Of a DNA stretch of 64,000 nt, positions 56,094-63,521 are shown in pieces. The notes under the pieces were generated by a model. The model was not told the origin of the DNA. It did not search any database and saw only the letters and a program-made list of their open reading frames with translations. Made by a program: the position numbers and the translations under genes. The stretch lies in the NCBI RefSeq assembly GCF_007197755.1, contig NZ_CP041636.1, forward strand, positions 2,330,001 through 2,394,000. Reading direction: 5' to 3'. Within the stretch, counting starts at the first letter, position 1, and every line of letters begins with the position of its first letter. Origin of the DNA: Ferrovibrio terrae (GTDB lineage Bacteria > Pseudomonadota > Alphaproteobacteria > Ferrovibrionales > Ferrovibrionaceae).

Positions 56094-57023
56094 TCAGCGA
56101 CCGCGGGCGGCGCGGGTCAAACGGTCGTTGATCGCAACACCGAGGCCCTGCTGTGGAATCGGCATCACGGCAATGCCATCAAGCCCGGGCATCTGGTCCA
56201 GCGCGTGCAGGCCGGCGTAAAGGCGTGCCGCCGCCTCGGCGAGATCACCGCTTTCGCTCAAGGGATAAACCGTGGCGAAACCTGACAGCGGCCTGCCAAA
56301 GCTGAGCAGGCCCTCGCGTCCCTGCGGTGCCGCAGCATCGAGCCGCACCGGCAGGCGTGGGGCGTAATGCTTCAGCAGCATGCCCGGTGATTGCAGTTTC
56401 CGGTCGGTAGGCTGCACGAGCGCTTCGCCGAGCACGGCCTCGATACCTTCAGCGGCGATGCCGCCTGGCCGCAGCAGAGCAGGTCGTTCGCCGGTCAGCC
56501 CGATCACGGTGGATTCCAGCCCCACCTTGCAGGCGCCGCCATCCAGCACCGCAATCTCAGGCCCCAGGCTGTCACGCACATGCTGCGCGGTGCTGGGCGA
56601 GACATGGCCCGACCGGTTGGCCGAGGGCGCCGCCACCGGCCGGCCGACGCGGGCCAGCAATTCGCGGGCAATGGGATGTGCGGGCATGCGCAGCGCCAGC
56701 GAGGGCAGCCCGGCCGAGACCGCCGGCGCCACCGGACAGCCGGGCAGGCGCGGCAGCACCAGGGTCAGTGCGCCCGGCCAGAAGGCCTCGGCCAGCCGGC
56801 GCGCACGTGCGTCCAGGGTCACCAGCGCTTCGAGCTGGGCGAAATCGGCGACATGGCTGATCAGCGGGTTGAAATCCGGCCGGCCCTTGGCGGCGAAAAT
56901 CTTTGCCACTGCCGACGCATTGGTGGCATCGGCGGCCAGGCCATAGACCGTCTCGGTCGGGATGGCCACCACTTCGCCGCGCAGCAGGCGATCAGCCGCT
57001 TCTGAAATCGTTACGTCAACCAT
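56094..57023 (-). CDS. L-threonylcarbamoyladenylate synthase (Sua5/YwlC type)
   Basis: A 309-aa enzyme making threonylcarbamoyl-AMP for the t6A modification of tRNA. The YrdC core (1-210) has VAIPTETVYGLAADA, KGRPDFNPLISH and APSANRSGHVSPT-like ANRSGHVSPS; about 100 C-terminal residues form the Sua5 domain, so it is the long form. Threonine is a substrate, as for the synthetase at 33417, but the loci are far apart. Confidence 0.93.
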   Translation of the reverse strand: MVDVTISEAADRLLRGEVVAIPTETVYGLAADATNASAVAKIFAAKGRPDFNPLISHVADFAQLEALVTLDARARRLAEAFWPGALTLVLPRLPGCPVAPAVSAGLPSLALRMPAHPIARELLARVGRPVAAPSANRSGHVSPSTAQHVRDSLGPEIAVLDGGACKVGLESTVIGLTGERPALLRPGGIAAEGIEAVLGEALVQPTDRKLQSPGMLLKHYAPRLPVRLDAAAPQGREGLLSFGRPLSGFATVYPLSESGDLAEAAARLYAGLHALDQMPGLDGIAVMPIPQQGLGVAINDRLTRAARGR

Positions 57024-57122
57024 AGCGTTCTGAGTCTTAGCCTGCGGGCCTTGGCCTTGCTAGGCGTCCCGGACCATAATATCCCTGCGCCCAAGAAGAG
57101 CTTTCAGGTCAGGGAGACCGAG

Positions 57123-58916
57123 ATGGAATACGTCGCCCCCGTCAAGGATATGCGTTTCACGCTGGAGCATGTTGCCGGCCTGGCCGACCTGGCCCGGCTG
57201 CCCGGCCTGGAGAATGCGGAAGCGGAAACCGTCGCTGCTGTTCTCGAAGAGGCGGCCAAATTTGCCGCCGGCGTGCTTTCGCCGCTGAATCGTGGTGGCG
57301 ACCAGCATGGCGCCAAGGCCGAAAACGGCGTGGTGCGTACCGCGCCGGGCTTTGCCGATGCCTACAAGAAATTCGTCGAAGGTGGTTGGAACGGCATGCC
57401 GTTTCCGGAAGTGCTCGGCGGCGGGTCGATGCCCTGGGCAGTCACGATGGCGGCACAGGAGATGGTGCAGTCCGCCAATCTGTCATTTTCGCTCTGCCCG
57501 CTGCTGACCCAGGGCGCCATCGACGCGATCATCGCGCATGGCACCGACGAGCAGAAGGCGATGTATCTGCCCAAGATGGTGTCGGGCGAATGGACCGGTT
57601 CGATGAATCTGACGGAACCACAGGCGGGATCTGACGTGGGCGCGCTGAAGTCGAAGGCCGTGCCGGTGGGCGATGGCACCTACAGGATCAGCGGCAGCAA
57701 GATTTTCATCACCTACGGCGAACACGACATGGCGGAGAATATCATCCACCTCGTGCTCGCCCGCCTGCCCGATGCGCCGCCAGGCACCAAAGGCATTTCG
57801 CTGTTCATCGTGCCGAAGGTGCTGGTCAACAAGGACGGCTCACCCGGCAAGCGCAACGACCTGCGCGTGGTGTCGCTGGAGCACAAGCTCGGCATCCATG
57901 CCAGCCCGACCTGCGTGATGAGCTACGGCGACAATGGCGACTGCATCGGCTATCTGCTCGGTGCGGAAAACCAGGGTATGCGCTGCATGTTCACCATGAT
58001 GAACAATGCACGGCTCTCGGTCGGTTGCCAGGGCCTGGCGATTGCCGAACGCGCCTACCAGCAGGCGCTGGACTATGCCGAGCAGCGCAGGCAGGGCCGC
58101 CATCCCGGCATGAATGCCGAACAGCATGTGTCGATCATCGAACATGCCGATGTGCGCCGCACCCTGATGCTGATGCGCAGCCTGACCGAAGCCTGCCGCG
58201 GCCTGATCTATCTGAATGCCGCCGCGATCGACCGCTCGCATCATCATCCTGATGAGGCCGAGCGCAAGGCGTCGAAGGCGCTGGTCGAGCTGCTGACGCC
58301 GCTGTCGAAATCCTGGTCTACCGATATTGGCTGCGAAGTGGCTTCCATGGGCGTGCAGATCCATGGCGGCATGGGCTTCATCGAGGAAACCGGCGCGGCC
58401 CAGCATTACCGCGATGCCCGCATCCTGCCGATCTATGAAGGCACCAACGGCATCCAGGCCATCGACCTGGTCACGCGCAAACTGCCGCTGAATGGTGGCG
58501 AGACGGTTAAGGCGCTGTTCGCGCAGATCGCCGGTGTCGTGGCCGAAACCGCGACGGCGGACGAGGGCTTCACCACTATTCATGCCAATCTGGATGCGGC
58601 GCTGAAAAGCTTGAGCAAGGCAAGTCAGTGGATCGGTGGCCAGCTCGCCAGGAACCCTGAAACCGCCCTTGCCGGCGCCACGCCTTACTTGCGCGCCTTC
58701 GCCACCACGGTCGGCGGCTGGTTGCTGGCCAAACAGGCGCTGGCGGCGAAGGCGGAAATCACCAAGGGGGGCACCGATCCGTATTTCACCGCGAAAATCG
58801 TGTCGGCGCGGCTGTTTGCCGATCAGGTGCTGACCAGCGTGGACGGCCTGTGCCGCTCCGCCACCGATGGCAGCGCCAGCCTGGCCGACGTCACGCCCGA
58901 ACTGCTGCGCGCATAA
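57123..58916 (+). CDS. Acyl-CoA dehydrogenase with C-terminal extension
   Basis: A 597-aa flavoenzyme of fatty acid beta-oxidation. The ACAD domains are followed by the acyl-CoA dehydrogenase C-terminal domain of the long (FadE-like, DUF1974-free) bacterial group. Signatures: MNLTEPQAGSDVGAL, the FAD loop IHGGMGFIEE and the catalytic glutamate region LPIYEGTNGIQAIDL. The ATG at 57123 follows GGGAGACCGAG; an in-frame ATG at 57051 is less likely. It is divergent from tsaC-like with 99 bp between. Confidence 0.93.
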   Translation: MEYVAPVKDMRFTLEHVAGLADLARLPGLENAEAETVAAVLEEAAKFAAGVLSPLNRGGDQHGAKAENGVVRTAPGFADAYKKFVEGGWNGMPFPEVLGGGSMPWAVTMAAQEMVQSANLSFSLCPLLTQGAIDAIIAHGTDEQKAMYLPKMVSGEWTGSMNLTEPQAGSDVGALKSKAVPVGDGTYRISGSKIFITYGEHDMAENIIHLVLARLPDAPPGTKGISLFIVPKVLVNKDGSPGKRNDLRVVSLEHKLGIHASPTCVMSYGDNGDCIGYLLGAENQGMRCMFTMMNNARLSVGCQGLAIAERAYQQALDYAEQRRQGRHPGMNAEQHVSIIEHADVRRTLMLMRSLTEACRGLIYLNAAAIDRSHHHPDEAERKASKALVELLTPLSKSWSTDIGCEVASMGVQIHGGMGFIEETGAAQHYRDARILPIYEGTNGIQAIDLVTRKLPLNGGETVKALFAQIAGVVAETATADEGFTTIHANLDAALKSLSKASQWIGGQLARNPETALAGATPYLRAFATTVGGWLLAKQALAAKAEITKGGTDPYFTAKIVSARLFADQVLTSVDGLCRSATDGSASLADVTPELLRA

Positions 58917-58946
58917 GTCGCAGTCGAGCAGCGATCTGTCCGGCAT

Positions 58947-59008
58947 TGACGTAACGTCAGTGCTGGACTTCGCTTGTTTGTGGCTTAGCTAAGCGTCAGA
59001 CTGTGACG
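58947..59008. promoter_or_regulatory. Four TGACG half-sites and a GCTTAGCTAAGC palindrome between acyl-CoA dehydrogenase and MBL genes
   Basis: TGACG-TAA-CGTCA (58947-58959), GCTTAGCTAAGC (58983-58994) and CGTCA-N5-TGACG (58994-59008) occupy most of this 127-bp gap, directly before the GTG start of the MBL gene. This suggests an operator cluster; the regulator is unknown. Confidence 0.45.
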
Positions 59009-59043
59009 AAATAGCCCCCGACAACATAATCAGGACCAGACCA

Positions 59044-60177
59044 GTGTCCGATGCGCCCGCATCACAGGATTTAGCTGCCCAGACCAAAGACGTGCCCGGC
59101 ATCGATGGCACGCCGGTGTCTGATCAGGGCAGCCTGACCTATCCTTTTGACGGTCGACCCGGCGATGGCGAAGTGATGCAGATGCGGCCCGGCGTGCTGT
59201 GGCTGCGCATGCCGCTGCCGATCCCGGGGCTGGATTTCATTAATCTCTGGCTCATCGAAGAGGCCGGGGGCTGGACCTTGGTGGATACCGGCGTCAAATC
59301 CTCGAAGCTGCAGAAGATCTGGGACGAGGTGGTTGCGCGCCATCTCAAGGGTAAGCCGATCACCCGCATTCTCTGCACGCATTTCCATCCTGATCACATT
59401 GGTCTGGCCGGCTGGCTGCAGCAGAAGTTCGATGCGCCGCTGTGGATGACGCTGGGCGAGTGGACCTTCGGCCGCATGCTGGCGCTCGAGGAAACACCCG
59501 ATGTGCCGGACGAGGTGATCAGCTTTTATCAGCGGATCGGCTTCAATGAAGACCTGATCGCCGCCCTCAAGGCGCGCGGCTATGGCAATTTCTCCAAAGC
59601 CGTGACGCCGATCCCGCGGCATTTTCATCGCATCAGCGAAGGCGATGTGATCCGCATCGGCGGCCATGACTGGCGTGTGATTGTCGGCAACGGCCATTCG
59701 CCCGAGCATGCCTGCCTGTTCAATGCCGAGCTCAATCTGCTGATCTCAGGCGATCAGGTGCTGCCGCGTATCTCGCCGCATATCGGTGTCTATCCGGGCG
59801 AACCGGAAGCCAGGCCGCTGACGCAGTATCTCGACTCCTTTGCCAAATTCGCCGACCTGCCGGCCGATGTGCTGGTGCTGCCGGCGCATGGCGATCCGTT
59901 CATCGGCCTGCATGTGCGCGTCGCCATGCTGCAGCGCCATCACGAGACGCGGCTGGATGCGATCGTGGCCGCGCTTCAGCAGCGGCCGCACACGGTGATC
60001 GAAACGCTGCCATTGCTGTTCCGCCGTGACATCAAGGATCATATGACGCTCGCCGCCGGCGAGGCGCTGGCGCATCTGCACCACCTGATGCATCAGGGGC
60101 GCGTGGTCCGGCACCGCAACGCGGCCGGCGTCTTCGAGTTCAGCCACGGCAACGCTGAGGCCCAGGCAGCGCAGTAA
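59044..60177 (+). CDS. MBL-fold metallo-hydrolase
   Basis: A 377-aa metallo-beta-lactamase-fold enzyme with the dinuclear metal motif H113-x-H115-x-D117-H118 (CTHFHPDHIG), and later GNGHSPEH and LPAHGDP supplying further ligands. The N-terminal 45 residues and a C-terminal helical segment (about 300-365) flank the core, as in the group that hydrolyses thioesters or lactones. The start is GTG at 59044; the nearby ATG is out of frame. The stop codon lies in a 15-bp tandem duplication. Confidence 0.88.
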   Translation: MSDAPASQDLAAQTKDVPGIDGTPVSDQGSLTYPFDGRPGDGEVMQMRPGVLWLRMPLPIPGLDFINLWLIEEAGGWTLVDTGVKSSKLQKIWDEVVARHLKGKPITRILCTHFHPDHIGLAGWLQQKFDAPLWMTLGEWTFGRMLALEETPDVPDEVISFYQRIGFNEDLIAALKARGYGNFSKAVTPIPRHFHRISEGDVIRIGGHDWRVIVGNGHSPEHACLFNAELNLLISGDQVLPRISPHIGVYPGEPEARPLTQYLDSFAKFADLPADVLVLPAHGDPFIGLHVRVAMLQRHHETRLDAIVAALQQRPHTVIETLPLLFRRDIKDHMTLAAGEALAHLHHLMHQGRVVRHRNAAGVFEFSHGNAEAQAAQ

Positions 60178-60194
60178 CCGGCAGCGCAGTAATC
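60165..60194. repeat. 15-bp tandem duplication spanning a stop codon
   Basis: GGCAGCGCAGTAACC (60165-60179) is followed immediately by GGCAGCGCAGTAATC (60180-60194), one mismatch. The TAA stop of the MBL gene is duplicated. It looks like a recent slippage event. Confidence 0.7.
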
Positions 60195-60294
60195 TCTGCG
60201 GGCGCCTCACAATAACCGCAATCCCTCTGCAGGTTGATCGTGGTCACGGCGCGTTGTGCCGGGGCGATGCTTTTTCCAGACGACGGGATATTTC

Positions 60295-60750
60295 ATGAAA
60301 TCCGTTTTCATCCTGGCCGCTTTCGGGCTGGGCTTTGCCGTATGGGGTATGCCCTCCACCGGTACTGCACAGGCCTGCAAGCAGACGCTGGATATGACAT
60401 CTGCGGGCGGGCCGAAGGTGGTGCAGTGCCACGAAGTGACCGATATGCCGCAGAGTACGATCAACGCCATGTGTCGGCCGGCCGGCGCGCAGACCCGCAC
60501 GGTCCCTGAGCGGCTGGAGAAATGCCCGGCAACCTATGTCGGGCTCTGCACGACGCCGCTGCGCACCATCCAGTCCAATCTGCGTCGCCTGCAGGGGTTA
60601 CCGGACGAGCCGGACCCGAATGTGCCGGAAACGGCGACGATCAAAGCCTACTTCTATGAAGGCATGCCGCCCAACGCACCCGAGACCTGCGCGCGCAGCG
60701 GCGGCAAGTGGGCGACAGCGCAGAAGGCGCCGGCGAAAAAGCGCCAGTAG
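60295..60750 (+). CDS. Secreted cysteine-rich hypothetical protein
   Basis: A 151-aa protein I do not recognize. A signal peptide (MKSVFILAAFGLGFAVWG, cleavage near TAQA) is followed by six cysteines (28, 45, 60, 77, 85, 132), an even number suited to disulfides in the periplasm. The tail is Lys/Ala-rich (KAPAKKRQ). There is no repeat or membrane segment in the mature part. The start at 60295 is set by the signal peptide. No functional hint comes from the flanking MBL and SDR genes. Confidence 0.7.
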   Translation: MKSVFILAAFGLGFAVWGMPSTGTAQACKQTLDMTSAGGPKVVQCHEVTDMPQSTINAMCRPAGAQTRTVPERLEKCPATYVGLCTTPLRTIQSNLRRLQGLPDEPDPNVPETATIKAYFYEGMPPNAPETCARSGGKWATAQKAPAKKRQ

Positions 60751-60823
60751 CCCCCCATCCTTCCCCTTGGTGCTTTTTCTTCGCCAGCGCTAAACTGGCG
60801 CAAAGCGAAGGGGAGGATACCAA

Positions 60824-61666
60824 ATGGCCGAAGTCATCAAGACGGGCTCGCTCAAAGGCAAGACGCTGTTCATCACCGGCGCCAGCCGGGGTATCGGACT
60901 GGCGATCGGCCTGCGTGCCGCGAAAGACGGCGCCAATGTCGTGATCGCCGCCAAGACCACCGAACCGCATCCCAAGCTGGCCGGCACCATCTACACGGCG
61001 GCCGAGGCTATCGAGAAAGCCGGCGGCAAGGCGCTGCCGCTGGTAGTGGATGTGCGCGACGAGGCCGTGGTCGAGGAGGCGGTCAACAAGGCAGTCGAGT
61101 CCTTTGGCGGTATCGACATTCTGGTCAACAACGCCTCTGCCATTTCGCTCAGCGGCACGCTGGAAACGCCGATGAAACGCTACGACCTGATGCACCAGAT
61201 CAATACGCGCGGCACGTATCTGTGCAGCCAGAAATGCCTGCCGCACCTGATGAAGGCCGAGAATCCGCATATCCTCAACCTGTCGCCGCCGCTGAACATG
61301 AAGGAGCACTGGTTTGCGCCCCACGTGGCCTACACGATGGCGAAATTCGGCATGAGCATGTGCGTGTTGGGCATGGCCGGCGAGTTCAAAAGGAAAGGTA
61401 TCGGCGTCAATGCGCTGTGGCCGCGCACCGCCATCGATACCGATGCGATGAACGTGATCACCGGGCCCGAACTGCGCAAGAAATGCCGCAAGGTCGAGAT
61501 CATGTCCGATGCGGCGCATGTGATCCTGACCCGTCCGGCGAAAGAAACCACCGGAAACTTCTTCATCGACGACGAGGTGCTGCGCACCGCAGGCCTGACG
61601 CATTTCGAGCGCTATCGCCATCCCGGTACCGCCGAAACTGATCTCATCCCCGATTTCTTCGTTTGA
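60824..61666 (+). CDS. SDR family oxidoreductase (HSDL2-like)
   Basis: A 280-aa short-chain dehydrogenase. The cofactor loop is TGASRGIG at 19-26, NNASA is the structural motif, and the catalytic pair is Y170 and K174 (YTMAK). The sequence LNLSPPLNMKEHWFAPHVAYTM (longer context not shown) is the mark of hydroxysteroid dehydrogenase-like 2 proteins, whose substrate is unsettled. A GGGAGGATACCAA ribosome site precedes the ATG. Confidence 0.92.
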   Translation: MAEVIKTGSLKGKTLFITGASRGIGLAIGLRAAKDGANVVIAAKTTEPHPKLAGTIYTAAEAIEKAGGKALPLVVDVRDEAVVEEAVNKAVESFGGIDILVNNASAISLSGTLETPMKRYDLMHQINTRGTYLCSQKCLPHLMKAENPHILNLSPPLNMKEHWFAPHVAYTMAKFGMSMCVLGMAGEFKRKGIGVNALWPRTAIDTDAMNVITGPELRKKCRKVEIMSDAAHVILTRPAKETTGNFFIDDEVLRTAGLTHFERYRHPGTAETDLIPDFFV

Positions 61667-61808
61667 GCAGCCGCGTCACGAGTCGCTGATTTCAATACCC
61701 GGCTGAAATCTGTGAAAGCGGTGTGAGATTTCTGGGGTGGAACGTGGCGCAAGCCCGATTTTCCACGCCTTTCCGGGCCTTTCGCACCTGCCACGCAAGC
61801 GTGGCCGT

Positions 61809-61833
61809 GGAACCTAAGCCTTCCCAACCCGTT
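61809..61833 (+). promoter_or_regulatory. EcfG-type general stress response promoter
   Basis: GGAAC (61809-61813), 16-bp spacer, CGTT (61830-61833), an exact match to the alphaproteobacterial sigma-EcfG consensus GGAAC-N16/17-CGTT. It lies in the 248-bp gap before a small envelope protein gene whose neighbours are common stress-regulon members. Confidence 0.75.
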
Positions 61834-61914
61834 GGTTACGCACAAGTGCAGAGCGGTGTGCGAATGCGGGCCGGTCTGCCGAACCGAAGCCATCCGGGCT
61901 TCAAGGAGGCGACC

Positions 61915-62181
61915 ATGAACCATGTTGCGAAGAACCGTCTGATGGCCGCAGCTGCGGCCGTTGCTCTGATCGCTGCCAGTGCCTCGCTGGGTGCCTGCGG
62001 CCAGTCGAAATCTGACCGTGCGATATCGGGTGGCGCCATCGGCGCCGGTGTTGGCGCCGTGGGCGGGGCCCTGACCGGTAATGCCCTGGGCGGCGCCGTG
62101 ATCGGCGGCGCGGCCGGTGCGGCCACTGGCGCACTGACTGACGAAGACCAAATCAACCTTGGCAAGCCTGCCTGGCGCTAA
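61915..62181 (+). CDS. Glycine-zipper lipoprotein-like small protein
   Basis: An 88-aa protein with a lipoprotein signal (hydrophobic stretch then LGAC, acylated cysteine about 27) and a glycine zipper from about 38 to 75 (GAIGAGVGAVGGALTG; GAVIGGAAGAATGAL). It probably sits in or spans the outer membrane. The ATG at 61915 follows AAGGAGG. It is the first gene after the EcfG promoter, so stress induction is expected. Confidence 0.82.
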   Translation: MNHVAKNRLMAAAAAVALIAASASLGACGQSKSDRAISGGAIGAGVGAVGGALTGNALGGAVIGGAAGAATGALTDEDQINLGKPAWR

Positions 62182-62211
62182 CACGCGCAGGAGCTGCTGG
62201 GGACGCTACGA

Positions 62212-62241
62212 CCGCGGACGACTTGATTAAGTCGTCCGCGG
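62212..62241 (+). other. Perfect 13-bp hairpin between the glycine-zipper and BON genes
   Basis: CCGCGGACGACTT (62212-62224), loop GATT, AAGTCGTCCGCGG (62229-62241). No T-run follows, so it is not a canonical terminator. It may stabilize or process the transcript, or act with Rho. Confidence 0.5.
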
Positions 62242-62287
62242 GCTAACCAACCACAGAAGACCAACCCACGTACAAAAGGACGATGTC

Positions 62288-62611
62288 ATGTTGACCCTCT
62301 CCCAGTTCTCCCGCAGCCTTGCCGTTGTCGCCATGCTGGGCGGCGCTGTCGCGGTTACCGCCTGCAGTTCCACCACCAAGCAGGAATCGACCGGCGAATA
62401 TGTCGACTCTGCCGCCATCACCACCAAGGTGAAGGCCGAGCTGATCAAGGATCCGGTTACCAAGGCCGGCCAGATCAGCGTCGAAACCTTCAAGGACACC
62501 GTGCAGCTGAGCGGCTTCGTCGACACGGCGGCGTCCAAGAGCCGCGCCGAGCAGATTGCCCGCAACGTGCAGGGCGTGCGCTCGGTCAAAAATGACCTCG
62601 TCGTGAAGTAA
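62288..62611 (+). CDS. BON domain lipoprotein
   Basis: A 107-aa periplasmic lipoprotein: lipobox VTACSS, then a single BON domain (about 40-107: TTKVKAELIKDP, ending VRSVKNDLVVK). BON domains bind phospholipid or envelope interfaces, as in OsmY, an osmotic-stress protein. It begins after AAAAGGACGATGTC. Likely part of the stress cassette. Confidence 0.88.
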   Translation: MLTLSQFSRSLAVVAMLGGAVAVTACSSTTKQESTGEYVDSAAITTKVKAELIKDPVTKAGQISVETFKDTVQLSGFVDTAASKSRAEQIARNVQGVRSVKNDLVVK

Positions 62612-62621
62612 GGAACACGCC

Positions 62622-62831
62622 ATGCCGATGGGACGCGTGTTGGGCGTGATCGCGCTGGTTGCCGGCGCAATCCTGCTCTACTTCGGCCTCAATGCCTCGG
62701 ATGCTCCGATGGAGCAGCTGAACGAAACCTTCACGGGCAGCTACAGCGACCGCACAATGTGGTACCTGGTCGGTGGCGCTGCGACTGCCTGCGGCGGCCT
62801 CGTGCTGCTGCTGCTGGGCCGCAAGGCCTGA
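62622..62831 (+). CDS. DUF3185 family small membrane protein
   Basis: A 69-aa protein with two hydrophobic helices (VLGVIALVAGAILLYFGL and LVGGAATACGGLVLLLL) joined by a polar loop, the DUF3185 pattern. Start at 62622; an internal ATG two residues later is also possible. Ten bases after the BON gene, so co-transcribed. Function unknown. Confidence 0.8.
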   Translation: MPMGRVLGVIALVAGAILLYFGLNASDAPMEQLNETFTGSYSDRTMWYLVGGAATACGGLVLLLLGRKA

Positions 62832-62909
62832 TCTCCCGGCGCTGGGGCATCGCCCCAGCGCCATACTTCTCTAGCCTGCCGTCATCCCGCTATCCGACTG
62901 GAGGCCACA

Positions 62910-63068
62910 ATGGGCATCGGTACGATTCTGCTTATTATTCTGATCATCCTGCTGATCGGCGCGGTGCCGAGCTGGCCGTATAGCACCGGCTGGGGCTATT
63001 ACCCCAGCGGCGGCATCGGCATCATCCTGATCGTCGTGATTGTCTTGCTTCTGATGGGACGCATCTAG
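62910..63068 (+). CDS. DUF3309 family small membrane protein
   Basis: A 52-aa protein with two hydrophobic segments (GTILLIILIILLIGAVP and GIILIVVIVLLLMG) around WPYSTGWGYYPSGG, characteristic of DUF3309. A GGAGG precedes the ATG. It closes the cassette of small stress-type envelope proteins and is followed by a strong terminator. Confidence 0.88.
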   Translation: MGIGTILLIILIILLIGAVPSWPYSTGWGYYPSGGIGIILIVVIVLLLMGRI

Positions 63069-63094
63069 CGGCCTGATCAGGGAGCCTGAAACAG

Positions 63095-63122
63095 CGTCCG
63101 GTCGCGAGACCGGGCGTTTTTT
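63095..63122 (+). terminator. Intrinsic terminator of the small-protein cassette
   Basis: CGTCCGGTC (63095-63103), loop GCGA, GACCGGGCG (63108-63116), then TTTTTT (63117-63122). One mismatch in the stem. It abuts the stop of the convergent chorismate mutase gene. Confidence 0.88.
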
Positions 63123-63442
63123 CATGTCTTGTTACCCTGCGTCTCGCTGGCAATGGCCTCGTGATGCCGGATCACCTCCTTGACGATGAAGGCGAGGAAT
63201 TTCTCGGCGAAATCCGGGTCCAGCTTTGCGGCTTCAGCCAGCTGGCGCAGGCGGGCGATCTGGCGGCCTTCGCGTGCAGGATCGGCGGGCGGCAGCTTCT
63301 CGGTGGCCTTGAGGCGCCCGACCTGCTGTGTGCATTTGAACCGTTCGGCCAGCAGATGAATCAGGGCAGCATCGATATTGTCGATGCTGTCGCGCAGGCG
63401 CAGCAGTTCTGGATGCACGGTCGGGGTTGTGTCGGAAGCCAT
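63122..63442 (-). CDS. Chorismate mutase (AroQ type)
   Basis: A 106-aa AroQ-fold mutase converting chorismate to prephenate for Phe/Tyr synthesis. Seen: LRDSIDNIDAALIHLLAERF, then KATEKLPPADPAREGRQIARLR and a C-terminal helix with FLAFIVKEVIRHH, including the arginine and lysine residues of the active site. It stands alone, without a fused dehydratase or dehydrogenase. Confidence 0.92.
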   Translation of the reverse strand: MASDTTPTVHPELLRLRDSIDNIDAALIHLLAERFKCTQQVGRLKATEKLPPADPAREGRQIARLRQLAEAAKLDPDFAEKFLAFIVKEVIRHHEAIASETQGNKT

Positions 63443-63521
63443 GGATCATCCTGACGGGCGGGAAATCAAAATCGGGCGCCCATGATGCTGGGGCTGAGGC
63501 AGGGGTCAAGTGCCCCGCAGC

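Noticed and set aside
61739-61763. A second GGAAC as an EcfG promoter
   Set aside because: No CGTT or GTT at 16-18 bp; only the copy at 61809 has both elements.
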